A stretch of DNA of 60,286 nt from Pelotomaculum sp. PtaU1.Bin035 (GCA_002067965.1 MVRN01000128.1:1-60286), one strand, 5' to 3'; shown: positions 17,439 to 28,207, counted from the stretch's first letter. The notes: generated by a model from the sequence alone, not told the origin. Numbers and translations are program-made.

Positions 17439-17893
17439 TCTAGAAGTAATATTATTTCACGCAGGAAGTACTTTCTACTATAGAATTAATAAAAATTACT
17501 CGCGGGAAAGAACCAACAACCTCAAATTGTTATTATTTACAACTGCCAGCGACATGGCCGGCAAGCCTTGACTCGCTGTAAAATATCTAATACAGGGGAC
17601 GGGCGAGGGTGATGGTAGACGGTATTACTGATACCTGAATTCGATGGTAAAAGCCACCCATTAAAGGTGGCTTTTGGTTGAAAGTTATATATATATATCC
17701 GACAGGTATGCCGACTTTTCTTACCCTTCGGTTTCTTAATACTTTTAATAAAAGCTTCCATGAATAAATCAACCACCTGACATTATAATAAGAAATCAAT
17801 TCAGTCTAGTCGAGTTGGCTTATTAACCTGACACCTCATTCTACCCGTCAAATAGGAATTGTTATCCCCTTGTTGATACTGATAACATTTAGT
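17439..17893. other. Intergenic region after mutS2 with possible short transcript
   Basis: No protein gene is supported here. TTGACT (17569-17574) lies upstream of a purine-rich stretch (about 17595-17640) that runs into the terminator-like hairpin at 17651-17675, which could define a short RNA on the plus strand. The -10 candidate is poor (TAATAC), so this is only a suggestion. The hairpin may equally end the mutS2 transcript and, on the other strand, the 111-residue gene's transcript. Confidence 0.3.
17651..17675 (+). terminator. Intrinsic terminator (probably bidirectional)
   Basis: Perfect 8-base stem AAGCCACC/GGTGGCTT with a 7-base loop, followed by TT on the plus strand and preceded by AAA, which gives a T-run on the minus strand too. 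It lies between mutS2 and the convergent 111-residue gene. Confidence 0.65.
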
Positions 17894-18229
17894 TCAGCTT
17901 AACCTTCCGAGTAAAGACCTTAGTACATCATCAAAGGGCATGTTGCCAATTTCATCCAAGATTTTGTCCAATCTGGTTCTCCGCCTCAATGAACCATCCA
18001 AAAGAATTTCAATTGATTGATTCCTGTCTATTAAAACTGATCTTACCTCCAGTACTCCTCTTATCAGGCCGAGAATTACCAGGACCTTTTGCGGGGTGAG
18101 TACCGGCGGTTTTTTTTTGCCAACGCAGCACCCTGAATTTGTGTGGGTGTCTTGAGAATTCACTTTTCCTTGACCTAATTGGGAGATGATTTGTTCCAGT
18201 AAACCATCAAATTGTTCCGGTGAAAACAC
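17894..18229 (-). CDS. Conserved hypothetical protein, 111 residues
   Basis: Starts at GTG 18229 with AAGGGGGA eight bases upstream. The N-terminal third is polar (EQFDGLLEQIISQLGQG) and has a CC pair; the C-terminal two thirds are strongly patterned (VLVILGLIRGVLEVRSVLID, then LDGSLRRRTRLDKILDEIG and MPFDDVL). I recall similar proteins of unknown function in Desulfotomaculum-type genomes, but cannot name a family. It has no signal peptide, and one weak hydrophobic stretch is more likely a buried helix or strand. The gene is monocistronic and convergent with mutS2. Confidence 0.7.
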   Translation of the reverse strand: MFSPEQFDGLLEQIISQLGQGKVNSQDTHTNSGCCVGKKKPPVLTPQKVLVILGLIRGVLEVRSVLIDRNQSIEILLDGSLRRRTRLDKILDEIGNMPFDDVLRSLLGRLS

Positions 18230-18640
18230 AAATTTTCCCCCTTTTCAAGGGTAGGAAAAATATTTTCGGAATGCTATGGAATAACAATTGGTGCCTCGCC
18301 TAACAATCTTGGAGGTCCCGAGAGCCCAGTACTGAAAAGAATAGCTAAAGATGTTACAATTATCAGAAGAAGATCATGCTGGATTCCATCCTTAACATCT
18401 ATCGACAACAATATCACATCCTTAAAAAAGTTATTAATTATTTAGACTTTGCAGTACATACGCAAAAGGTCTTTTTATACTGATGATTATACCTGCATCC
18501 CCTATTTTACTACTGTCTTTCAAGGATTTTGCTTTATTTTAGGGTACAATTAATTCTTAATTCACATATCATGGAGTAAAAAACAACATTCTGTCAAGAC
18601 TAATAACTAGAAAAATCGGACTTCTAGGAGGTTAAATATT

Positions 18641-18736
18641 TTGGGTAACGGAATATTTCTTGATAACTTTAGGGAACCTTGTGAAATATTATTTTTTTTC
18701 TTCCTAGTATTATTTATTATGACTTGTTTTTCCTAG
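18641..18736 (+). CDS. Small hydrophobic peptide, 31 residues
   Basis: TTG at 18641 follows a perfect AGGAGG (18626-18631) by nine bases. The peptide begins GNGIFLDNF, then a short polar part containing Cys, then the hydrophobic segment EILFFFFLVLFIMTC. This pattern (short head, Cys-Glu-Ile, Phe/Leu-rich membrane stretch) resembles very small membrane peptides common in spore-forming Clostridia, some linked to sporulation. The strong ribosome site is the main support; there is no neighbour in the same transcript and no clear promoter. Function unknown. Confidence 0.5.
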   Translation: MGNGIFLDNFREPCEILFFFFLVLFIMTCFS

Positions 18737-19150
18737 GGCTTCAACATTGCAAATAATCGATGGATAATATAATGTTTAGAAATAATCAACGCGGCAGGTC
18801 TTCTCAAAAAGTTTGTTGTTCAAGCTAAAAATTCTTTCGAAATTATGACAATCCAGTATTCTGAGGCTATCGTATGGTTTGCTTCCTTCGAAAAGATTAC
18901 AATTTCTATGTATTATTTTTGAAACATTATTCATATTGGCGATATGTAAACTATGAATATGAACCATCTTTACACCATCCTTCCTAATTAATATATGTCT
19001 GGCTTAGCATATATGTGAATATCTATCAGTATATGCTCACGTTCTATTTTTTGTGTTTTTCAAGGTTATATTTTATTCCCTTTCTTTATTTTTTAATTAG
19101 TCATCGTAGGTGCTGTGGTCAGATGGCACTGTTCCATCAGGCGAGTTGAA

Positions 19151-19290
19151 CTATGCTTCAGCCGGTGTTTTATAACCAAGGGAATGGTGTGGCCTTTCAT
19201 TAATTATAAAAATTATATAAGCTGATGTATTGTCCGGCGAAAGTTGAATAAATTAGTTCATTGTAATATTCTTGATTGCAGAACATACTT
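19151..19290 (-). pseudogene. Remnant of IS3/IS481-type transposase C-terminus
   Basis: Reading the minus strand, bases 19219-19151 encode NERPHHSLGYKTPAEA followed by TAG, the typical C-terminal end of an rve-type (DDE) transposase. Just upstream in another frame the strand reads LYNFYN, as expected before that motif, so a one-base shift separates the two parts. Only the last few dozen residues are recognisable, and no terminal repeats or N-terminal part are seen. It is the scar of an old insertion beside uvrB; the outer limit is approximate. Confidence 0.7.
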
Positions 19291-19308
19291 TTGGTATCTT
19301 GCTCCTTA

Positions 19309-19317
19309 TGGTATACT
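19309..19317 (+). promoter_or_regulatory. Putative extended -10 promoter for uvrB
   Basis: TGG-TATACT forms an extended -10 about 40 bases before the uvrB ATG. The -35 region is weak (TTGGTA, 15-base spacer). No LexA-type box was identified with confidence. Confidence 0.4.
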
Positions 19318-19355
19318 ATTAATAAATAAGAATTTCAAATTTAGAAGGTAAAACA

Positions 19356-21356
19356 ATGCGGCCTTTTCAGCTGAAATCAGAATACAAGCCAATGGGGGAC
19401 CAGCCCAAGGCTATTTCCGCCCTGGTAGATGGCTTGCAGAAGGGGTATCAGGGCCAAGTTTTGCTGGGCGCCACCGGCACCGGTAAAACTTACACGGTAG
19501 CCCAGGTGATCCAGGCTGTCCAGCGGCCGGCCTTGATACTGGCGCCGAACAAGACTCTGGCCGCCCAGCTTTGCGGGGAGTTTAAAGAGTTTTTCCCGGA
19601 CAATGCAGTGGAGTATTTTGTCAGCTATTATGATTATTACCAGCCTGAAGCATATATTGCCCACACTGATACCTACATTGAAAAAGACTCGTCTATTAAC
19701 GAGGAGATCGACAAGCTGCGCCACTCGGCCACCTGCGCTCTTTTTGAGCGGCGGGACGTGATTATCGTGGCCAGTGTTTCATGTATATACGGCCTGGGTG
19801 ATCCCGAAGAGTACAGCACGCTGGTCCTCTCCCTGCGTCAGGGGGAGAGTTATGACCGGGACGCTGTCCTGCGCAAACTGGTAAGCATCCAGTACGAGCG
19901 CAACGATATTAATTTTATCCGCGGGAAGTTCAGGGTGCGGGGCGACGTAGTCGAAATTTTCCCGGTCTCCGCCACGGAAAAAGCAATCAGGGTGGATTTT
20001 TACGGTGATGAAGTGGAAAGGATGCTTGAGTTCGACGTGCTGACGGGAGAAATTCTCGGGGAACGCAAGCATGTGTCAATCTTTCCGGCCAGCCATTACG
20101 CCACATCCAGGGAGAGGATGGACCGGGCCGTTTCTTCCATAAAAGCTGAACTGGAAGAGCGTCTGGCCGAGTTGCGCTCTAAAGAAAAGCTTCTTGAGGC
20201 GCAGCGCCTGGAGCAGCGTACCAGCTACGATCTTGAAATGATGCAGGAAATGGGGTTCTGCAGCGGGATTGAGAACTATTCGCGGCATCTGACGGGCAGG
20301 GCGCCGGGTCAAGCTCCCTATACCCTGCTGGACTACTTCCCCAAGGATTTTATTATGTTTATTGACGAGTCCCATGTGGCGGTTCCCCAGGTGGGGGGCA
20401 TGTACGAAGGGGACCGTTCCCGTAAGAGCTCCCTGGTGGAGCACGGTTTCCGGCTGCCTTCCGCTTTCGATAACCGCCCATTGACCTTTCCGGAATTTAA
20501 GGAACGGTTAAATCAGGTCATTTATACTTCCGCCACGCCGGGAGCTTATGAATTGAAAAACAGCGTTCAGGTCGTGGAGCAGATTATCCGCCCTACGGGT
20601 CTTGTTGACCCGGAAGTATCCATCCGGCCCACCAAGGGACAGATTGACGACCTTTTGAAAGAGATACAGTCGCGGGTTCAAAGGCAGGAAAGGGTGCTGG
20701 TGACTACACTAACCAAGAAGATGGCTGAAGACCTTACTGATTATTTCCGTGAAACGGGAGTTAAGGTTCGCTACCTGCACTCGGATATTAATACAATTGA
20801 GCGTATGGAAATATTGCGCGACTTGCGGCTGGGGGTTTTTGACGTATTGGTGGGCATTAACTTGTTAAGGGAAGGGCTGGATCTCCCCGAGGTAAGCCTG
20901 GTAGCCATCCTTGACGCCGACAAAGAAGGATACCTGCGCTCCGAACGTTCCTTGATCCAAACCATCGGCCGGGCTGCCCGCAATGCCGAAGGAAAGGTGA
21001 TTATGTACGCGGATAAGTTAACGGGTTCGATGAAAACAGCCGTCAACGAAACTGAGCGCCGCCGGAAAATACAAATTGAGTATAACAATAAACATGGGAT
21101 TACCCCGGAAACTGTCCGCAAGGCGGTGCGGAATGTGATCGAGGCCACCCGGGCGGCGGAGCCGAAGGCAATTTATGAAGCCGGCCCGCGTTCAGGCAAG
21201 AAGATGAACAAGGCCGAGTTGAAGAAGTATATCGCCTCCCTTGAAAAAGAGATGCAGGAGTCGGCGCGCCGGTTAGCCTTCGAACAGGCGGCGCAATTGA
21301 GGGATATAATTATAGAATTGCGGCTCCAGCTAAGGGGTGAGAAAGGGGCCAGTTAA
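19356..21356 (+). CDS. uvrB: UvrABC system protein B
   Basis: 666 residues, normal length. The damage-verification helicase subunit of nucleotide excision repair. Walker A GATGTGKT is at residues 38-45, the DNA-clamping beta-hairpin region [11 protein letters not shown] near 95, helicase motifs IDESHV and TIGRAARN follow, and the C-terminal UVR domain ([14 protein letters not shown]) that contacts UvrC is intact. It heads the uvrB-uvrA-uvrC cluster, although 174 bases separate it from uvrA, which may have its own promoter. ATG 19356 is preceded by AGAAGGT. Confidence 0.98.
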   Translation: MRPFQLKSEYKPMGDQPKAISALVDGLQKGYQGQVLLGATGTGKTYTVAQVIQAVQRPALILAPNKTLAAQLCGEFKEFFPDNAVEYFVSYYDYYQPEAYIAHTDTYIEKDSSINEEIDKLRHSATCALFERRDVIIVASVSCIYGLGDPEEYSTLVLSLRQGESYDRDAVLRKLVSIQYERNDINFIRGKFRVRGDVVEIFPVSATEKAIRVDFYGDEVERMLEFDVLTGEILGERKHVSIFPASHYATSRERMDRAVSSIKAELEERLAELRSKEKLLEAQRLEQRTSYDLEMMQEMGFCSGIENYSRHLTGRAPGQAPYTLLDYFPKDFIMFIDESHVAVPQVGGMYEGDRSRKSSLVEHGFRLPSAFDNRPLTFPEFKERLNQVIYTSATPGAYELKNSVQVVEQIIRPTGLVDPEVSIRPTKGQIDDLLKEIQSRVQRQERVLVTTLTKKMAEDLTDYFRETGVKVRYLHSDINTIERMEILRDLRLGVFDVLVGINLLREGLDLPEVSLVAILDADKEGYLRSERSLIQTIGRAARNAEGKVIMYADKLTGSMKTAVNETERRRKIQIEYNNKHGITPETVRKAVRNVIEATRAAEPKAIYEAGPRSGKKMNKAELKKYIASLEKEMQESARRLAFEQAAQLRDIIIELRLQLRGEKGAS

Positions 21357-21530
21357 TTTAGCGGCTTTAAACGGGAATAAAACCTGGCTTGAACCTGATA
21401 TTAAATGTTGTTCCGTTCCAAAAGTAAGGATGTCGAACGGCCAAGCTTTTAGTTATGTTAACCTGCTATTGAAATACTGGCAACGGGATAATATAATCAC
21501 AGTATGATTGAATGAAACAGGGGTTTATTT

Positions 21531-24422
21531 ATGCTGAACAGGATTTTAGTCAAAGGCGCCCGTGTCCACAATCTGAAAAATATTGATGTTGAGATTCCCC
21601 GTGATAAATTTGTGGTGATCACCGGCCTGTCGGGCTCCGGCAAGTCTTCGCTGGCTTTTGACACCATTTACGCCGAGGGGCAGCGCCGCTATGTGGAGTC
21701 TCTTTCTGCTTATGCCCGCCAGTTTCTGGGACAAATGGACAAGCCGGATGTGGATTATATCGAGGGGCTTTCTCCAGCCATATCTATTGATCAGAAGACC
21801 ACGAGCCACAACCCGCGCTCTACGGTGGGGACGGTGACGGAAATATACGATTACCTGAGGCTGCTTTATGCCCGGGCGGGACGTCCCCACTGCCCCCGCT
21901 GCGGTAAGTTGATTACCCGGCAGGCGGTGGAGCAGATGGTGGACCACCTGGCTTCTCTCCAGGAAGGCACGCGTCTGAAAATTCTCTCGCCGGTGGTCCG
22001 CGGCAAAAAAGGTGAACATGTGAAGGTTATCGAAGATATCCGCCGCAACGGTTTCGTCAGGATCAGGGTGGACGGTAAAGTGCTGGAAGCTTCAGGTGAG
22101 ATTAAGCTGGATAAGAACAAAAAGCACACTATCGAACTGGTGGTGGACCGTGTTATTGTCCGACCGGGCTTCGAGAGGCGGCTCGCGGACTCACTGGAAA
22201 CCGCCCTGAAGCAAGGCGGCGGACTGGCGGTGGCGGTGGTAGATGGGGCGGAAGAAATCACTTTCAATGAGAACTTCGCCTGTGTTGATTGCGGCATCAG
22301 TATAGTGGAAATCACTCCGCGGTTGTTCTCTTTCAACAGCCCTTACGGCGCCTGTCCCGATTGCACCGGGTTGGGGATTAAGAAGGAAATCGATCCAGAT
22401 CTGGTTATTCCCGACCGGAGCAAATCTATCGCCGGCGGGGCGATTGAAGGATGGTCCAAGGGCGGCTATTCTTACCAGTTCCTCGAGGGGGTCGCGCAAC
22501 ACTACGGCTTCAGCCTGGATACCCCGGTGCATGAACTGGCGCCGGAACACCTGGATATAATTCTATATGGAACGGGCAGCAACCGGCTTCATTTTATTTT
22601 ACAGAATGATTTTTACGGACGCAGACACGAAATGTATGTACCCTTTGAAGGGGTGATTAATAATTTATCCCGCCGCTATAAGGAAACGGCGTCGGAGCAC
22701 CAGCGGGAGGAAATTGAAAACTACATGAGCAGCCGAACCTGTCCCGCTTGCGGTGGCGCCAGGCTCAAACCGGAGGTGCTGGCGGTAAAAGTGGGGGGCC
22801 GGTCCATTACCGAGGTCACTCGCTTTTCTGTGCTGGAAGCGCGGGAGTTCTTTAATACGCTGGATCTTACCGGGCGGGAGCGGATGATTGCCCGGCAGAT
22901 CTTAAAGGAAATTAACGAGCGCCTGGGGTTTCTGGTCAATGTAGGGCTGGATTACCTTACCCTGGACCGGGGGGCGGGGACCCTTTCAGGCGGCGAGGCG
23001 CAACGGATCAGGCTGGCTACTCAAATCGGCTCCGGGCTAATGGGGGTGCTCTATATCCTGGACGAACCGAGCATTGGGCTGCATCAGCGGGATAACCAGC
23101 GCCTGCTCCGAACGCTGGAGCGCCTGCGGGATCTGGGAAATACACTGATTGTCGTAGAGCATGATGAAGATACGATGCTTGCCGCCGACCATATCATCGA
23201 TATCGGCCCAGGTGCCGGGGTGCACGGCGGGCGGCTGGTGGCGTCCGGCACTTACCAGAATATTGTCGACAACCCGGATTCTATCACCGGGCAGTACCTG
23301 AGCGGAAAGAAAGCCATACCGGTGCCCCTCTTCCGCCGCCAGTCCAATGGCAAGGCGGTGGCAGTAGCAGGGGCGGTGGAAAACAACTTGAAAGATATTG
23401 ATGTTTCTTTTCCGCTGGGCGTGTTTATTTGCGTGACGGGTGTTTCCGGATCGGGCAAAAGCACTCTGGTAAACGATATTCTGTATAGGAAACTGGCTCA
23501 GGAACTGCACCGGGCAAGGACTCAGCCCGGGCGCTGCCGGGGCGTCAGCGGTATTGAATATCTGGATAAAGTAATTGATATAAACCAGTCTCCCATCGGG
23601 CGCACCCCCCGGTCCAACCCGGCCACTTATTCCGGTGTCTTTAACGATATACGCGAGCTTTTCGCGTTGACGCCGGAATCGAAGATGCGCGGCTATAAAG
23701 CCGGGCGTTTCAGCTTCAACGTCAAAGGGGGACGTTGCGAGTCCTGCCAGGGGGACGGGATCATCAAAATTGAGATGCACTTCCTGCCCGATGTATATAT
23801 CCCCTGCGAGGTGTGCAAAGGCCTGCGCTACAACCGGGAGACTCTGGAGGTCCGCTACAAGGGCAAGAACATAGCCGATGTGCTGGATATGACGGTGGAT
23901 CAAGCGGTGGAGTTCTTCGGGCAAATTCCGAAAATCCACCGCAAGTTAAAGACTTTGCAGGATGTCGGCCTGGGATACATCCGCCTCGGGCAGCCGGCCA
24001 CCACGCTTTCGGGCGGCGAGGCCCAGCGGGTGAAACTGGCAGCCGAACTGTCCAGGCGTTCCAACGGCAGGACCGTCTACATCCTGGATGAGCCTACCAC
24101 CGGCCTGCATACGGCTGACATCGACCGCCTGCTGAAAGTACTGCACAGGCTGGTGGAGGCCGGGGATACGGTGGTGGTGATCGAACACAACCTTGATGTA
24201 ATCAAAACGGCCGATCATATTATCGACCTGGGTCCTGAAGGAGGCAACAAGGGCGGTGAAGTGGTGGCTGCCGGCACTCCGGAAGAGGTGGCGGCAGTTT
24301 CTGATTCGTTTACCGGGCAGTTTTTATGCAAAGCCTTCGCGAAAGGACCCCGGCAAGGGACCGGGTTCTGGGGGGAGATGGATGAAGAGCCGCCGGCATT
24401 GAGCAAGAGCGTCGGCGAGTGA
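21531..24422 (+). CDS. uvrA: UvrABC system protein A
   Basis: 963 residues, the DNA-damage sensor ATPase of nucleotide excision repair. Two ABC cassettes: first Walker [10 protein letters not shown] near residue 35 and second GVSGSGKST near 640, each with an LSGGEAQR signature. Zinc-module cysteines occur as CVDCG with CPDC, and as CESC with CEVC. It delivers UvrB to lesions. ATG 21531 follows AACAGGGG by a short gap. uvrC starts 16 bases after the stop, so the two genes are probably co-transcribed. No anomalies. Confidence 0.98.
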   Translation: MLNRILVKGARVHNLKNIDVEIPRDKFVVITGLSGSGKSSLAFDTIYAEGQRRYVESLSAYARQFLGQMDKPDVDYIEGLSPAISIDQKTTSHNPRSTVGTVTEIYDYLRLLYARAGRPHCPRCGKLITRQAVEQMVDHLASLQEGTRLKILSPVVRGKKGEHVKVIEDIRRNGFVRIRVDGKVLEASGEIKLDKNKKHTIELVVDRVIVRPGFERRLADSLETALKQGGGLAVAVVDGAEEITFNENFACVDCGISIVEITPRLFSFNSPYGACPDCTGLGIKKEIDPDLVIPDRSKSIAGGAIEGWSKGGYSYQFLEGVAQHYGFSLDTPVHELAPEHLDIILYGTGSNRLHFILQNDFYGRRHEMYVPFEGVINNLSRRYKETASEHQREEIENYMSSRTCPACGGARLKPEVLAVKVGGRSITEVTRFSVLEAREFFNTLDLTGRERMIARQILKEINERLGFLVNVGLDYLTLDRGAGTLSGGEAQRIRLATQIGSGLMGVLYILDEPSIGLHQRDNQRLLRTLERLRDLGNTLIVVEHDEDTMLAADHIIDIGPGAGVHGGRLVASGTYQNIVDNPDSITGQYLSGKKAIPVPLFRRQSNGKAVAVAGAVENNLKDIDVSFPLGVFICVTGVSGSGKSTLVNDILYRKLAQELHRARTQPGRCRGVSGIEYLDKVIDINQSPIGRTPRSNPATYSGVFNDIRELFALTPESKMRGYKAGRFSFNVKGGRCESCQGDGIIKIEMHFLPDVYIPCEVCKGLRYNRETLEVRYKGKNIADVLDMTVDQAVEFFGQIPKIHRKLKTLQDVGLGYIRLGQPATTLSGGEAQRVKLAAELSRRSNGRTVYILDEPTTGLHTADIDRLLKVLHRLVEAGDTVVVIEHNLDVIKTADHIIDLGPEGGNKGGEVVAAGTPEEVAAVSDSFTGQFLCKAFAKGPRQGTGFWGEMDEEPPALSKSVGE

Positions 24423-24437
24423 AAGCGGTGGTCAAAA

Positions 24438-26291
24438 GTGCAACTGGAAGAAAAACTTAAACAACTCCCTGCCAAGCCGGGAGTTTACCTTTTCCGGGAC
24501 GCCGGCGGTGAAATAATCTATGTGGGCAAGGCGGTCTCGCTCAAAAATCGCGTTCGCTCCTACTTCCAGCACGGCGCTCAATATCAGCCCAAGACAAAGC
24601 TGATGCTGGAAAAGGTAGCCGGTCTGGATTTTATTGTTACTGATTCCGAGGTGGAGGCGCTGATCCTGGAACAGAACCTGATCAAGGAGCACCGCCCCCG
24701 TTATAACGTTTTGCTTAAAGATGACAAGAGTTATCCTTACCTGAAAGTCACATTGAATGAAAACTACCCGCGGGTGCAGATTACCCGCCGGCACGTTAAA
24801 GACGGGTCAAGGTACTTCGGGCCTTACACCAGGGTGGGGGCGGTGAACGAAACCCTGCGCCTTTTGAAAAAAATCTTTCCGTTCCGTTCGTGCAAGCTGC
24901 GGGAGCCTGTTGCCAGAGAAAGGCCTTGTCTGAACCACCACATCAAACGTTGCCTTGGCCCGTGCTGCGGACTTACAGACAGGGAAACCTACCGGTCGAT
25001 GATCAACGAGGTATGCCTATTCCTGGAAGGGCGGCAGGAGGAATTGACCAAACACCTGACGGCCAGGATGGAAGAAGCCGCGGGAAATCTCGAGTTCGAG
25101 CAGGCTGCCGAATTGCGCGACCAGTTGCGGGCAGTCCGGGAAGTGATTGAAAAACAAAAGATTATTTCAGGCGGCTTTGAGGATCAGGATGTGATAGCCA
25201 TGGCCAGGGCTTTCGATGAGGCATGTATAATGGTGTTTTTTGTGCGGGGCGGCAAGTTGATCGGGCGGGATCATTTTATCTTGAAAGGCACGGAAGGCCT
25301 GAGCCGCTCCGAAGTGCTCGGCGCTTTTGTCAAACAGTATTATACCGGCGTTGATTTTATTCCCGGGGAAGTCTTCTTATCTGAAGACGTTGGGGAAGAA
25401 AAGGCGGTAATCGAAAAGTGGCTTACCGGGAGAAAAGGGGTTAAAGTTTTCCTGAAAACACCCAGCCGCGGAGAGAAGAAAAAAATGGTGGAGATGGTGG
25501 CTAAGAACGCTCTCTTGACTTTAGAGCAAGTGCAAAGTGAGGGTATTACCCAACGTGACGAAGCGGCGGCGGCCCTGGCCGAACTGGCCGGCGCGCTGGC
25601 GCTGGAGCGGCCGCCCCGCCGGCTGGAATGCTATGATATTTCCAATACCCAGGGAACCGGCAGCGTTGCCTCGATGGTTGTTTTTGAGGGAGGAAAACCT
25701 GCCAGGGACCAGTACCGGCGCTTTAAAATCCGCACTGTGACAGGGCCGGACGACTATGCCTCCATGCAGGAAGTGCTCAGGCGGCGTTTTACCCGCGCCC
25801 TGGAGGAAAAGGAGCTTTTGCGCACCGGGCAGCTCTCCAGCAAGGAGGCGAAATTTTACCTTTTGCCGGATTTGGTGATCGTGGACGGCGGCAAGGGGCA
25901 GCTTTCCGCCGCCCGGCGGATTATGCGCGAGCTGGGTTATGCCGGCATACCCGCTTATGGCCTGGCCAAAGAAGATGAACTGCTCTTTTCAGAGGGTAGG
26001 GCGGGGCCTATCGCTTTGCCGGAAAACTCCCGGGCGCTTCATTTGTTGCAGCGCTTGCGGGATGAAGCGCACCGCTTTGCTATAACTTACCACCGGAATT
26101 TGAGAGGCAAGGCCGGGCTGAAGTCGCTGCTTGACGAGGTGGAGGGTGTGGGTAGGGTGCGCCGGAGCGCCCTGCTCAAGGCGTTTGGCAGCGTTACTGG
26201 AATTCAAAAGGCATCACTGGAAGAACTAGCCGCCGTCCACGGGATGAATAAAAAAGCCGCGCAAGCTGTGTACGATTTTTTTCATAAATAA
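24438..26291 (+). CDS. uvrC: UvrABC system protein C
   Basis: 617 residues from GTG 24438. It makes both incisions flanking a lesion bound by UvrB. The N-terminal GIY-YIG nuclease reads KPGVYLFRDAGG then IIYVGKA; a cysteine cluster around residues 150-180 is typical of clostridial and archaeal-type UvrC; the UVR domain (FEQAAELRDQLRAV) lies near 215; the RNase H-like 5' nuclease (ECYDISNTQG, IVDGGKGQL) and C-terminal helix-hairpin-helix repeats follow. All domains are present and it ends the uvr cluster. Confidence 0.98.
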   Translation: MQLEEKLKQLPAKPGVYLFRDAGGEIIYVGKAVSLKNRVRSYFQHGAQYQPKTKLMLEKVAGLDFIVTDSEVEALILEQNLIKEHRPRYNVLLKDDKSYPYLKVTLNENYPRVQITRRHVKDGSRYFGPYTRVGAVNETLRLLKKIFPFRSCKLREPVARERPCLNHHIKRCLGPCCGLTDRETYRSMINEVCLFLEGRQEELTKHLTARMEEAAGNLEFEQAAELRDQLRAVREVIEKQKIISGGFEDQDVIAMARAFDEACIMVFFVRGGKLIGRDHFILKGTEGLSRSEVLGAFVKQYYTGVDFIPGEVFLSEDVGEEKAVIEKWLTGRKGVKVFLKTPSRGEKKKMVEMVAKNALLTLEQVQSEGITQRDEAAAALAELAGALALERPPRRLECYDISNTQGTGSVASMVVFEGGKPARDQYRRFKIRTVTGPDDYASMQEVLRRRFTRALEEKELLRTGQLSSKEAKFYLLPDLVIVDGGKGQLSAARRIMRELGYAGIPAYGLAKEDELLFSEGRAGPIALPENSRALHLLQRLRDEAHRFAITYHRNLRGKAGLKSLLDEVEGVGRVRRSALLKAFGSVTGIQKASLEELAAVHGMNKKAAQAVYDFFHK

Positions 26292-26376
26292 ACCCATTTT
26301 GAATCAGGGATTTTCTTTTTATTGTATAATTATTGTATAATGTTATTGTTATTTACGGCTTTGTATAGGGGGATAT

Positions 26377-27180
26377 ATGCCAAAGTTTAAACTGGTTGCC
26401 GCAGATTTGGACGATACCTTGCTTGACGATAATTTGCAACTAACCGGACGGGTCAAGGAGGCTATCGTTGCCGTTCGTGCCGCTGGTGTTCAGTTTACCA
26501 TCTCCACCGGGCGGATGTACCGCTCCGCGGTGCCGTATGCCCGGGAACTGGGGCTCGATCTGCCTCTGATCACCTATCAGGGAGCGCTGGTTAAAAACGC
26601 TCTTTCCGGGGAAGTCCTGTTATACCGCCCGCTGCCACTGATTTTTGCCAGGGATATAATTGCCCGGATTCACGAACTGGGCTACCATTTAAACGCATAT
26701 CTTGACGACGTGCTCTACATGGAAAACGATACCCCCGAAGGCCGCCGGTACAGTCAAATTTCTGGTATAAAGCCTGAATTGGTGGGGGATCTTCTGAAAA
26801 TACTGGATCGTGATCCCACAAAAATAGTGGCTATTGCCGGTGAACCGCAGCTTGACCGGCTGAATGCCGAATTGGCGCCGCTATATGCCGGGAAAGTGCA
26901 TATTGCCAAATCAAAACCGTTTTTTTTGGAATTTTCCCACCCGCTGGCCACGAAAGGTCATGCCCTGAAAACTCTGGCCGGACATTTTGGGATAAAAAGG
27001 GAAGAGATCATGGCTGTCGGTGACAGTTACAACGACCTGGAGATGCTGGAGTATGCCGGCTTGGGCGTCGTGGTCGCCAACGCCAGGGATGAGATCAAGA
27101 AAAGGGCCGGGTATGTGACCATCGCGCCGAACGGCGAAGGGGTGGCCGAGGCGCTGGAGAAGTTTGTACTGGGCGCGTGA
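26377..27180 (+). CDS. HAD superfamily phosphatase, Cof/YidA type
   Basis: 267 residues. Motif I DLDDTLLDD (nucleophile and acid Asp), motif II STGR, a C2-type cap domain, a conserved Lys in TKIVAIAG or ATKGHALK, and motif IV GDSYNDLEML place it in the Cof subfamily of cytosolic sugar-phosphate or flavin phosphatases. Substrate is not predictable. Two overlapping TATAAT elements (26325-26341) lie upstream, and GGGGGA precedes the ATG. The downstream sugar kinase and debranching enzyme suggest, but do not prove, sugar-phosphate metabolism. Confidence 0.9.
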   Translation: MPKFKLVAADLDDTLLDDNLQLTGRVKEAIVAVRAAGVQFTISTGRMYRSAVPYARELGLDLPLITYQGALVKNALSGEVLLYRPLPLIFARDIIARIHELGYHLNAYLDDVLYMENDTPEGRRYSQISGIKPELVGDLLKILDRDPTKIVAIAGEPQLDRLNAELAPLYAGKVHIAKSKPFFLEFSHPLATKGHALKTLAGHFGIKREEIMAVGDSYNDLEMLEYAGLGVVVANARDEIKKRAGYVTIAPNGEGVAEALEKFVLGA

Positions 27181-27232
27181 TTCCTTAAAATAGCGAGGGT
27201 ATACTATATATAACCAAGGGGAGGTAAGCCAC

Positions 27233-28207
27233 CTGCCGGATCGTTTTATTATCGGGGTCGACCTTGGCGGCACGAAAATTCATACAGCCCTGGCCGCCGG
27301 GGACGGCAATATTCTGGCCGAAATAAGAATTCCTACCGAAACAGACAAAGGACCGGCGCATGTGATCGGGAAAATTGTCGCGTCTATCGGGCAAGTACGG
27401 AAGCAGGCGGGGGTCTCATCTGATATAATCGAGGTTGTCGCAGTTGGGGTGCCCGGCCCTCTTGATACGGCACGCGGCGTGATCAGATTTGCGCCGAACC
27501 TGGGCTGGCGCGATGTTCCCTTGAAGCGGATCCTGGAGGAACAAATATCAATGAAGGTTATCCTGGACAATGACGCCAACCTGGCTGCTTTGGGTGAGCA
27601 TATTTTCGGGGTGGGGCGGGGCCAGGAAAATATGGTATACGTTACTGTCAGCACCGGGGTTGGCGGGGGGTTGATCCTTGGCGGGCGTCTTTACCGCGGT
27701 TCCTCGGACGGGGCCGGGGAGATCGGCCATATTACCGTGCAGCCGGAAGGGCCGTTATGTACCTGCGGCGCTCGTGGCTGCCTGGAGGCCGTCTCCTCCG
27801 GCACGGCTATCGCCAGGGAGGCCCGGTGCCTGGTGGAGCGCGGCGGGGGACAAAATATCCTGGCGCAGGCCGGAGGCAACCCGGCAGGGATCAGTGCCGC
27901 CGTAGTGGCAGCCGCTGCTGCGGGGGGAGATCCGGAAGCGGGGTCCATTATCTCACTTGCAGCACGCTTTCTTGGAATCGGTGTAGCCAGCATTATAAAC
28001 CTGCTGAATCCGGGTATGGTGGTCCTTGGCGGTGGTGTGATGGAAATAGGTGAGCCGATCTGGAGGCATGTAAGACTGGAAGTCGAGGCCCGGGCTTTGG
28101 AAACGTCCCGTACCCGCGCTCAAATAGTACCGGCCGGTCTGGGCAGGCGGGCCGGAGTACTTGGGGCGGTGGCGCTGGCGCTGGCGCTGGCGCTCCAGCA
28201 AAAATAA
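27233..28207 (+). CDS. ROK family sugar kinase (glucokinase-like), apparent CTG start
   Basis: 324 residues if read from CTG 27233. The ATP-binding motif (GVDLGGTK) is encoded at 27254-27277, upstream of the first conventional start (GTG 27362), so the short version would be inactive. Within the open frame (in-frame stop at 27191) no ATG, GTG or TTG precedes the motif, while GGGGAGG (27218-27224) sits eight bases before CTG. The DNDANLAALGE active-site Asp, GTGVGGG-like loop and zinc motif CTCGARGCLE are intact. It phosphorylates glucose or a similar hexose. It lies between a HAD phosphatase and a glycogen-debranching enzyme, fitting glycogen or hexose use. Confidence 0.9.
   Translation: MPDRFIIGVDLGGTKIHTALAAGDGNILAEIRIPTETDKGPAHVIGKIVASIGQVRKQAGVSSDIIEVVAVGVPGPLDTARGVIRFAPNLGWRDVPLKRILEEQISMKVILDNDANLAALGEHIFGVGRGQENMVYVTVSTGVGGGLILGGRLYRGSSDGAGEIGHITVQPEGPLCTCGARGCLEAVSSGTAIAREARCLVERGGGQNILAQAGGNPAGISAAVVAAAAAGGDPEAGSIISLAARFLGIGVASIINLLNPGMVVLGGGVMEIGEPIWRHVRLEVEARALETSRTRAQIVPAGLGRRAGVLGAVALALALALQQK

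Larger units (their letters stand above)
18230..19355. other. AT-rich 1.1 kb intergenic stretch
   Basis: Apart from the small membrane peptide frame, the transposase remnant and the uvrB promoter listed separately, I see no supported gene. A stop-free plus-strand stretch at about 18255-18440 (reading CYGITIGASPNNLGGP and onward) has no usable start and may be a gene fragment. The stretch looks like decayed DNA between older core genes. Confidence 0.5.

Noticed and set aside
18776-18967. 63-codon minus-strand frame as a gene
   Set aside because: No recognisable motif, no conserved pattern, and it lies in AT-rich decayed DNA.
23037-23939. 300-codon minus-strand frame opposite uvrA
   Set aside because: A shadow of the GC-rich uvrA coding strand; uvrA motifs are intact in the plus frame.
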